DNA of 64,000 nt from NCBI GenBank assembly GCA_027946365.1, contig JAPEUQ010000009.1, positions 620,001 through 684,000 of the forward strand. The letters run 5' to 3'. The translations under genes were made by a program, and so were the position numbers. The notes beneath the pieces are model-generated. The model was not told where the DNA came from. It saw only the letters and a program-made list of their open reading frames with translations, and searched no databases. Shown one piece after another: positions 55,122 through 64,000 of the stretch. Each line of letters begins with the position of its first letter. The first letter of the stretch is position 1. Source of the DNA: Kalmusia sp. IMI 367209 (lineage: Eukaryota > Ascomycota > Dothideomycetes > Pleosporales > Didymosphaeriaceae).

Positions 55122-57251
55122 ATGTCCCAAAATGGACACAAAAAAAAGCAATCTTCGAATCACCCGTGCGTACATACTGAACAACATCGCTGGTTGTTTC
55201 ATTAATTGACTTGTTTTTATAGCTATCTGGCTGGCAATTTTGCTCCGGTGACCGCAACCACAGGACCACGACCGGTCGACTACTCTGGCGTCATTCCAAA
55301 TGAACTTCTAGGTGGTATGTACGTGAGAAATGGGGGTAACCCTATCTCAAACTCGGATCTTGGACGGGAGGCGCACTGGTTCGACGGCGATGGTATGCTC
55401 ACTGGCGTGTGGTTTGATCGCGCCGATGCTGGTACCGAACGTCGTTCACCACGCTTCGTGAACCAATTCGTATTAACCGATCTATGCCTATCGACTTTTG
55501 AGAACAGCAAACTAAGAACACCGATCACGCCGAGTATTGCCACCTTGGTAAACCCGCTAGCACGCATGATCGTAATCATTTGGAGCATCTTTCGAAGCGC
55601 CATTCTTGTATTATTGTCGCACCTTCCCGGATCCTCGCAGGCCATCAAGAGAATCTCCGTCGCAAATACTAGTATATTGTACCATGATGGAAGGGCGTTA
55701 GCAACGTGTGAGAGCGGGCCTCCGATACGCGTTCAGCTCCCTGGACTGGAGACTGTTGGTTGGTTTGACGGTAATCGAACGGAAGGCGAGCCTTTGGAAG
55801 AGCAACAAAATGATGCACCCGGATTTGGCGGCACAGGTATCAACAGTTGGATGCGCGAGTGGACAACTGGACATCCGAAGGTCGATCCCGCAACAGGCGA
55901 GATGATGCTTTTTCACTGCAATTTCCTACCGCCATTCATCCACTATTCTCTCGTCCCGAAAAAACAGTCAAAATTAGGATCGACTCAATCAAAGCCAGGG
56001 AAGCTGCTGAATGTCCCAGTGCCCGGTTGCTCTGGTGGAAAGATGATGCACGACTTCGGCGTGTCAAAACGTAATACTGTTATCTTGGATCTACCACTCA
56101 GTCTATCACCTTTCAACATGTTGAAGAACAAACCTGTTGTCGCATACGAGCCTGAAAAACCAGCCCGTTTTGGTGTATTCCCGCGCCGAGATCCGTCGGC
56201 TGTGCGGTGGTTTGAGACTGGTGGTTGCTGCATCTTCCACACCGCGAACACGTGGGACGAGCTGAGTCCCAAGGGCGACACGATCGCGATCAACATGCTA
56301 GCGTGTCGTTTGACTTCGGCGTCTTTAGTCTTCAGCGCAGGAAACCTTACCCCACCCCCACACCCGAATCACAAGGACATGCGAGATCGAACGCGCATGT
56401 CCTTCTTTGCAAAGTACGACGAGGACGAAGATGTGAAAGATTTAGAAAAAGTGATAAGCAATGAACAAACCGCCCTTCTCTCAGAAGACCATCTAAATTT
56501 GAGATACGGCCCACCTACACCACCGATATCGGTAGACGACGAGGAGCAGTGTCGTCTATATTACTATTGCTTCGACGTCGCGAACACCTCGTCCAACCAT
56601 ATAACCGATCAGTATGCTCTATCGAGCATCCCATTCGAGTTTCCTACGGTTGCTCCAAATGCCGAAATGTCCTTCGCCCGCTACATCTACGGGTGCAGCA
56701 CATCCAACGCCTCCTTTGGCGCTGCGCTAGGGAAAGCCACGAAGATCGATGTGATTGTCAAGATGGATGTCCAAACTTTGTTGAACCGCGCGAAGGCCAG
56801 TCCTCCTGAGAGCATAACCGGGTGCTTAGACACACGCTCCATCCAAGACATTCTTGCCAATAACAACACCCAAGATCCTATCCAAGCTTTCAAGCTGCCG
56901 CCGCGCCACTTCGCACAAGAAGCGCGATTCGTGCCTCGACAAGCGGCGACCAGCGAAGATGACGGTTTCCTTCTCTTCTATGTCTTTGATGAATCACAGC
57001 TCGATCAGTTTGGCGAGTGCAAACCTGATGCGACTAGTGATCTATGGGTTCTGGACGCCCGCGATATGAGAACAGTGGTTTGCAAGATACATCTTCCGTC
57101 AAGGGTACCTTACGGGTTACATGGGAATTGGTTTAACGAGGAGCAAATACGAAATCAGAGGTCTTTTGAGAGTGTTAGGTCTATTCCCGTTGAAGGGAAG
57201 CAAACGTGGTGGAGAAAGGTCAAAGAACGCCTAATTGAAGTCTTAGGATGA
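55122..57251 (+). CDS. carX: carotenoid cleavage oxygenase, CarX-like
   Basis: Non-haem iron oxygenase of the RPE65/CCD family, 690 aa from exons 55122-55165 and 55223-57251. The N terminus YLAGNFAPVTATTGPRPVDY and EAHWFDGDGMLTGVWF are family signatures. The four iron-ligand histidines can be placed in WTTGHPKVDP, MMHDFGVSKR, CIFHTANTWDE and PYGLHGNWF. In Fusarium the linked gene carX makes retinal from beta-carotene for the opsin. Linkage here to an opsin and a carotenoid synthase supports the same role, though a torulene-cleaving (CarT-like) activity cannot be excluded. Confidence 0.9.
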
Positions 57252-58087
57252 TTGGCGCCTCGGACAGGAGTTAGGATTGGAATGTGTATATGTAAGATAC
57301 CCCACCATGTGAATACATAATACTTCATGATTACTTAAGTAGACCATGGGGATCGGGATCAGGTCGCATGCCATCGATCAAAGTGCACATAAGGGATCAA
57401 CAATATCGAGTTATGAATAGGGTTCCTACTTTTTAGTGTTCTGACGCAAGTGTAGGCAGCAGCGGTTCCTTTCCGGCCTCGTATATTGGGAGGCGTATGA
57501 ATTGTGGTAATAGCAACAGAGCTAAGTGTATATACCCAGAAATAAGTGGGACTCTATGTAAGAGAAATGTGAACTTCTAGTCGTTCTTGTCGGCAAAATC
57601 CGGGCTAGGTGTCCTCCCATATCGAACAGGCGCAAGCTTACGACGTAGCCTCGCGTTAGGTACGTCTGCGGCATTTTAATATCTCAGAGTTTTCAGATAC
57701 GTCTTCTGTGAAGTCGAATGTAGTTGGGCGCATGAGCAGAATCTTCGATGTAGCGGCAGGATGACTTTGGTCTATCTCGACTAGACCGGTGAGAAGCTCG
57801 ACGAATTTGTCCTTTCTTTCTGGGGGATGGGCAAAATATTTCAGGCTTTCTAGGTTGAGGATGCCAATGGTACTCCGTGTAGAGCTTGTGATTATATTGT
57901 AGATAAAACTTTGTAGATGCCAAACCGTACAACCAAGTATTTCATCACGACGAGTTCAAAAATTCATTGATTACACTTAAAACATGCTTGATAATTATGG
58001 TAAGTATGAATCCTGAAAGTAAAGTTGCCTTACTTAAAGTCCTGACATATTCCACTCCCGTATCATTCCGACTGGTGGAGAAAACAT
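57252..58087. other. intergenic, with an orphan open frame
   Basis: 836 bp between the oxygenase (+) and cutinase (-) genes. It contains a coding-like minus frame at 57656-57955, listed separately. Otherwise AT-rich and unassigned. Confidence 0.4.
57656..57955 (-). pseudogene. orphan open frame without start codon, protein-like
   Basis: A 99-codon minus-strand frame with no usable ATG at its 5' end. It reads as convincing protein: RRDEILGCTVWHLQSFIYNI, GILNLESLKYFAHPPERKDK and FVELLTGLVEIDQSHPAATS, ending ILKCRRRT before a stop at 57656-57658. A TGA stop lies immediately upstream (57956-57958). It could be a terminal exon whose acceptor I cannot place, or the remnant of a lost gene. I do not recognise the family. 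Confidence 0.35.
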
Positions 58088-59045
58088 TCAAGACAACCCA
58101 GCGGCCTTGATGACCCAATCCGCAGCTTCATCAGCGACACTTCCATAGCTTAAATGGCTTCCCTGAGGGTTATCCCCAGTACCGCAGATGCTGTCCGCCG
58201 TAGCGCAGAACTCCTTCACCTGGCTAGTGCTCAGACCACTGATGCTCTGAGTCTTCAATGGGTCACCAAACATGACCGCGCCAGCGACATCAGAAGCAGA
58301 AACACCCTGCTGAAACGTGTTGTGCACAACCATAGCACCCTGAGAATAGCCCGAGACAATGATTTTGCTGTCAGGACACTGCGACTTCGCTGCTTTGACG
58401 AGCTCGGCCATCTTGGGACCGCCAGAGGCGCCCAGGTTCGCGTTGCCCTATCCATTTGGTTAGATCTGATGCTTAATGTAGAATTTGGATAATGGACAAA
58501 CGTACAGCAGCGTCGGCAGGATAATTGACACCCTGAATGGTCACCTTTCCACCTCCCAACTTCGACCTAAGACTCTTGAACATCGGCGGCCCAGCAATTG
58601 TACCCACGTTGCCCGTCTCACTAGTTCCGCGAGCGAATATGACAGTGAGACCGGTGCAGCAATTCTTATCCGTGACGCCGTTCTCAGTGCCGCCTAGTCC
58701 ACCACTGCTGCCAGCCTGAGGCGTGCAATTGCTGCCAATCGTTCCGCTTCCGCCAGCCGACCCAGTCGAAGTAGGTTGAGCCGCAGCACTCGTCGGGGCA
58801 GCAGTAGCCTGCACGGTTGAAGCAGCCCCTGTAGCCGTGGGGGAGTTGCCGAAGGAAGGGAGGCTGAAGCCGGAGCCCAGGCCTGAACCAGCACCTGAAC
58901 CCAAACCGAAGCCGCTAGTTGGCAGGCTCAGACCGGTTGGGATGGAGAAAGAGGGGATGCTGAAGCTGGGGAAACTGAATTGGGGCATGGGCCGGGCATC
59001 GCTTAGGCCTGCGAGGAGGAGTACGGAGGCGGGTGTGTACTTCAT
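58088..59045 (-). CDS. cutinase, secreted
   Basis: Serine esterase of carbohydrate-esterase family 5 that hydrolyses cutin. 299 aa from exons 58506-59045 and 58088-58447 (58 nt intron). An N-terminal signal peptide (MKYTPASVLLLAGLSDARP) is followed by about 95 residues of low-complexity Ser/Gly/Thr/Pro linker, which is unusually long. The catalytic domain has CCTGLTVIFARGTSETGNVG (oxyanion-hole region), the nucleophile motif VSGYSQGAMV, Asp in ADSICGTGD and His in GSHLSYG. Four cysteines are placed as in cutinases. A role in plant-surface degradation fits a plant-associated or saprotrophic fungus. Confidence 0.93.
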
Positions 59046-60002
59046 CTTCGGAGAGTAGAAACGAATGGGGTGGGTGATTTGAACGAATGGAAGTGCTCAG
59101 CACAGCGAGTGGCAAAGGGGTGAAAATAAAAAACGAATGTAGAGGTGAAGCGATGCGAAATCGATACCAACAATCCAAATTCCTACACGCTCCTTTATAC
59201 ATAACCTGATATGGTACAGCATGTTTGATATTGACGCCGAGGTACCTACCCAACAAACAATTCAACGCCACATCTTTGTTCGAAACAAACATCCTATACC
59301 TCGGGATCATCACTACCACATCTCGAGATGGAAGTCAAACTCTTTTCGCTCGCTTATATTCTTGTGGTACTACCTCAGCGTTTCTGGACCACCTCTAGCC
59401 TCCTTGGCCTACGAAAAGCCTCCCGAGGTGAGATTAAGGCGACTACAACATGCAAGCAGACCTCCCAAAAAAGCACAGTGGTCGATCGGGATAGATTAAT
59501 TCACGATACACGAACAGGTATAAAGTGGAGAACGAACGGAAGATGAGCCCAAGGCTGGCTGCGGGAGAGCCTCGGGTAGCGGGTGCTGGTGTGTTTCACC
59601 AGTGTCTGTGGCGTAGCGTTGTGGGGTACAACATCACTGTCATCAATTCTACGAGCAGAAAGACCAATCAGCGTTCAGGGCCTTGAAAAGCATCCGAGGC
59701 TGGTGTTTATGTAAGATATTCCTGCCTGGGGACTGTTGAACGCCTTGTTTCGAAGAATCGTACGATGCGATGGGATGGCTCCGCGAGTCCATTGCCGTAG
59801 GTCTGCTGTCTTTTGGGACACATTGTAGCCTGAACTATATGAAGATTCGTGATGCACACAGTGAAATGTTGAAGGCTATGTCTTTGATTGTCGAGACTTT
59901 TTTTGAGAGAGGCACCTTCCAGCTCTTCAGGAGAGCGGCAAGAAAACGTTAAGGCATGAAATCGAAAAGACTAACTCCGCTTGTTCAAGTACTACGATGT
60001 CA
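59046..60002. other. intergenic
   Basis: 957 bp holding the cutinase promoter and the 3' flank of the VIT/vWA gene. A 60-codon plus frame at 59770-59952 is probably chance. Nothing else recognised. Confidence 0.4.
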
Positions 60003-63000
60003 CTAAGCTACCCCTGTCACAATGTTGTCCGCCGCCTTCCACACAGCCTTCAGCACCTCCTCTTCCACGCTACCCTCCAACCACTCCTTAGCTTTCTCCA
60101 CGATCAATTCCCATGTCTCCTCATTCTCAGCCATCTTATTCTCCAAAAACCTAACAACAATCGCGGTACTCAGCACCAATTCGCTCTGCTTCCGATCCAG
60201 GGTCTGTTTCGATGATACGAGTAGACTGTCGACTGCCTTTCGTGTAACATTGGGTTTGATGCCCATCTTCTCGTGCAGGACGTCATCGAAACTCCAAGAG
60301 CCTTCAAAAGTTTGGTGAGCGATGATACTTTCGAGCAGTGCACCTTTATCAGTGCCTTGTTGCTCTCCGTTGGTAGTCGGGCTTTGGTCCACGAAGCGCG
60401 CATCTGCCTTTAAATCCACATATCGAAGGTTGTCGTACTTCAGAGTCACCTTCTCTTCTCTTTCGCTCGATGCACTGCGTAAAAGACGCCCAGCTTCCTG
60501 TGCGTCGCCTCCCTCGTTGGAGTAATCAATGTTCTCACTCCCGCCGAACACTCCTGAACCTAAATCTCCGTCTAATTCAATCTCTTCTTGCTGATCTTTT
60601 TCGCTCTCAAACTCTATCGCATCCGCGTCAGCCGGTCTTCTCGACTTCTTCTTTGGTGCCAATGATCCGGCACCCTTGCGTTTGGGTGGGGCGTTGACGC
60701 CGCCAGTGGAGGGCGCAGATGATAGGGGTACTTCTTCTGCTGTAGGGCCAGGAGGTGGTGCAAGTCTGCGACCTCTCCGACGTGTAGGTGGTGGACCAAG
60801 TAATGTAGCTTCTGTGGTGGCAGGACGGATTGATGGCAAAGCCCGTCTCGCAGGTTGTTTTGTCGGTAGTGCACCTCCAGAAATGAACTGACCAAAAGGT
60901 TTGGGATATGGCTTTGATGAGACGAATCTCTGTTCAGATGTGGTTCCCGGTGGGAGCGTCCGTCTAGCGCTGAAGCCTTCGATGGCTTCTGAGGTGCGTT
61001 TAGGGGAGAGAGATCGTGACGTACCTGCAAATCCATAACTCAAGTCAGCATTAGCGCTTAGCGGCGAGTTAACCTGCCATGAATCTGAGATTTCCCAAAA
61101 GTGTCAGCCCTTGTGGTTACTGACACGCCGGCAGACTCGACTCTTGCAGCACTAGAACAAAGGTTCGGAGACTCATTGTAGACTGAGTTGTCCCAGAGAG
61201 CATAACAATGTCTCCAAATGAACCTAGGACTGTATAGAGGCAATGAGGCCATTTTATGTACAAGTCATTGAACAGCTTGGACGAAACAAAATCATAACGT
61301 ACCTGAAGACTCGAGGTTATCCGGGTAAACAGAATCCGGTAGGTCATCTATGATTTGCCAATCGCTGATACTCTCTCCCGAGCTCTTAACAACGGAGCAA
61401 TTGATGACATTGTTACGCTTCTTGACAATCTCCGCTTCATTTGCTTCAATAGCCACGAACGAGCAGTATTTGCCACCGACTTGAAACTCAACTCCCAGTC
61501 TAACAGCCTCACGTTTCTGTAGCAGTGAGAGCTTCACTGGGTACTTGTCTTTAGCCAATATGGTTTCGCTAGTCTTCTCTTTGGCGGTTACGGCATCCAC
61601 TACCCAACCGCGGCCTTCTTCGAGTTCCTGAGTTGCTTTGCGCGCAGCTAGTTGGTGGATCATTTGATCGGGATCTGCTCGAACTTCGATAGGAATTTCC
61701 AATTCGAGAGGGCCTTGAGATGAGGTGCCTTTCAAAAGTACACTCTTCGGCTTTAGATACACACAAGTTCGATTGAAAGGGAAAAGCGATGGAATATCAT
61801 GGGGTGTCTGGAGTATTTTAGGTCGGTCGAGCTTCGGTAGATCAGCAAATATGTCGCTAGGCTCGTTATCTTTCGGATGGTCGTCTTTGACGTCAGGGTC
61901 GTAAAGTGAGATGGGCTTCGTGTTTTCTCCGGAAGTTGCGCTCGTTATTTCGCTATTATGATCGTCATCGAGCTGGAGATGGAACCGTAGACTATCTGCA
62001 ATCGATTCTACGGTGTTATCTTCATACTTGATCTCGAGGCGGTAATCTTTAACATGCGGCGTAAGCGCTCCCTTGAGCTGCAGGCCGCTGAGTCAACATA
62101 TTCTCCTGGACTGGTATTATGGCTTCGGAGTCATGTAACGTACCATACGAACAATTTTGCTGTCAAGTTTTTCATTGTTTGTGACCATCTGAGCAAAACC
62201 GTGCCCAGCTCGGGCGACACCCTCGATAAGAGCGCTGGAGACTCTTCCGCCAATCCCAATCGGGAACACACGAATATCGTCAGACTTAGTCTGTTCGTCA
62301 ACGTAAGTAAATATCTGCTGCTGAGCCCAGATGTCGCCGTCAGTAAGTAACATGAGCTCAGTTGGCATCTCTTTGTGACGAGCTTCGACGCAAGCTTTGA
62401 CAGCATTCAGGGTTTCCGTTCCCCCGTAATCCGCTTGGAAATTGCTAACGTGGCTACATGCGGATCAGTATCTAACATCATCGTCAAAAATAAAGCCAAT
62501 ACATACCGGATCGCTTCCTCTAATGTTTCCTGACCATATACTTGACTCTTTGTCCACAAGAAGGAATGACGGCTACCGAATGAGCAGATGTTGAACATAC
62601 AACCCATAGGAATTGATTTTAAAAAGACCTTGAGCGCCGAGATCAAAGTAGGAATATTTCTATGCATGCTTCCTGAACGATCTGCAATGAAAACAATTTC
62701 GGGTTTTTGTGATTTTAGGTTGAATTTTGGAACCTGAAACGTATATCAGTGATACTTAGTGTTCTTTACTGGCGAAGATACTCACAAGGGTGGCCATAAG
62801 GGCTCGTTGATTAGGGAGATTTGAGTGGGTTTCCAAGAATGCCTGTGGAACACCAATATCCTTGGCTACAACCTGAAGCACGAAGTCTTTTTCTAGCTCA
62901 GCCGTGCCAAGCGCGAGTGTCGCAGATGCCTTCGATATGGACGGTTCTTCATCGACTGTACTAGCGGATAGAGCGCCTAAATGAACTTCAATAGGATGCG

Positions 63001-63739
63001 AAGGCGAGATGATCTTCTTGATAGGAATTCCTTCAGCCATGCTTACATCAATAGTAAGCGAGATCCCTTCTGCATCACTCACAGTCGTTTCATCCATGAG
63101 CTTTCCCGGATACGAGCCATATCGAGGAGAGATGGAAGTTGGAATAGTCAAACGAATACCATCAACTTCCGCGTCATGCTTAAGCTCCTGTATATACGTG
63201 ATGGAGACTTCGACGAAGGAGCTCTTTGGGATGTTGCTGACAGATGTTATGAACACATCTGCGGCATCAGGAAGCTGCTCTAGCAGTGCAGCCTTCTCTC
63301 CGCGGTCTTTTGCCTCTTCGTATGTCTTCCTCGCCTCAGCTCTCTCTCTAACCAATCCGTAGATCGTACGATCTCCCACTTTACAGACGAAGTCGACAAC
63401 GCTTACTCCATCAAAAAGTGGAAATGCGTACCTGAGTTGGTCAGTCTTGCGAAAAGAATGGGGAAATAATATCTGGCGGGAGACGTATGATTGAAGGAAT
63501 TTAGATGGGAAGAAAGCACAGTAGTGTGCGTCATGGGTATCAACTCACTTGACTTCCTCAAGCCCTTCCTTCGACGCATTGATGAATCTCTGCTTCACAA
63601 CGGTTCTAGAAGCCGTTGATAATATAGTAGTATGAGCCTCGAGTTTGACTTGCGGCAAGTAATTTCGTTGCTGACTAGTACCAGTGAAGTAATAGCAGCC
63701 GCAGATATGACGACCGTAACGGTTACGCGCCATCTTCAT
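60003..63739 (-). CDS. VIT and von Willebrand factor A domain protein
   Basis: 1,056 aa from six exons (63549-63739, 62786-63431, 62507-62733, 62144-62453, 61303-62077, 60003-61024). The VIT domain occupies about residues 15-140 (FPLFDGVSVVDFVCKVGDR, RAEARKTYEEAKDRGEKAAL). The vWA domain follows at about 285-460, with a good MIDAS start FIADRSGSM (DxSxS) and ELMLLTDGDIW. The C-terminal 340 residues are basic and Pro-rich (PTRRRGRRLAPPPG, KRKGAGSLAPKKKSRRPAD), then a helical end with DNIVTGVA. This architecture is shared with inter-alpha-inhibitor-type and PARP4-like proteins; fungal members are uncharacterised. The fifth intron (about 280 nt) may hide a small extra exon around 61,050-61,130. 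Confidence 0.85.
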
Positions 63740-64000
63740 GAAGATTATAGCGTGGGTAAAGTGGTTAGATCTACAAAAATTCGGACAGAGGCATGAAAGT
63801 AGGCTGATAGGTCGGGAATGAAGTTCTTATAGTGCGCTGAAGGATCGTTGCCTGCTGCGCCTGATTATGTCACCACGCGTGTTCTCTTTGCCAAGAGCAC
63901 TCCTCGATGCGAAGATCGATCAGGACACCTCAAGGATATAGGAACTTGTGAGTCACACTGATATCGTTGACAGTTGGGTTTCACGGTTGGTAACTCTTAA
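63740..64000. other. 5' flank of the VIT/vWA gene
   Basis: 261 bp up to the window end. No gene seen. Confidence 0.35.

Noticed and set aside
1..64000. tRNA genes
   Set aside because: I looked for GGTTCGAATCC-type T-arms on both strands and found none with a matching acceptor stem; a tRNAscan run would be decisive.

Overview
The window is nuclear DNA of a filamentous ascomycete fungus, most likely a member of the Dothideomycetes or a close relative (the class is an inference). The reasons are spliced genes with 45-60 nt introns carrying GT...AG ends, fungus-specific families (HET, fungal GH16, cutinase, a Tay1/Teb1-type telobox Myb protein, MYND/Mss51-like protein) and the fungal type of carotenoid/opsin genes. 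No tRNA, rRNA, CRISPR array or intact transposon was recognised.

Positions 1-26.5 kb are gene-dense. The order is: the 3' end of a GH16 beta-glucanase (frame broken by one extra G), an FAD-dependent oxidoreductase, an aldo-keto reductase (frame broken near its 3' end), an unknown protein (frame broken), then a probable gentisate catabolic cluster at 6.5-13.6 kb. That cluster holds a fumarylacetoacetase-family hydrolase, a GliT-like thioredoxin-reductase-fold flavoprotein, gentisate 1,2-dioxygenase and a divergently transcribed FAD aromatic-ring hydroxylase. Together they could take a hydroxybenzoate through gentisate to ring cleavage and hydrolysis; a maleylpyruvate isomerase was not seen. 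Next come an F-box-like protein, a gene-poor 3 kb, a HET-domain gene (frame broken), GPI2/PIG-C of the GPI-anchor pathway overlapping tail-to-tail with another F-box-like gene, and a long-tailed annexin.

Positions 26.5-41.3 kb are a 15 kb gene-poor island of degenerate repeats, GC-rich patches and a 15 bp minisatellite. Its only recurring coding signal is a family of five short, two-exon, single-pass membrane proteins in direct orientation (about 30.4, 33.8, 36.2, 38.4 and 40.7 kb). Each starts with the same short N-terminal motif. They share a phase-1 intron, a basic post-membrane segment, a conserved tail, and homologous leader and 3' sequence. I do not recognise this family, and it is the strongest candidate for an undescribed system here. 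A broken C2H2 zinc-finger remnant also lies in the island.

Positions 41.3-64 kb return to ordinary genes: a two-repeat telobox Myb protein, a multi-pass membrane protein, a capsule-synthesis-type glycosyltransferase, an AT-rich decayed stretch and a MYND/Mss51-like protein. After these come the photobiology cluster at 50.6-57.3 kb (opsin, bifunctional lycopene cyclase/phytoene synthase, carotenoid oxygenase), a secreted cutinase and a large VIT/vWA protein. The photobiology genes can make carotenoid, cleave it to retinal and use it in a rhodopsin, but the phytoene desaturase of the Fusarium car cluster is not in the window.

Four genes in the first 20 kb carry single-base frame breaks while all recognised genes after 20 kb read cleanly. 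Either these are decaying genes or the assembly has local homopolymer errors.
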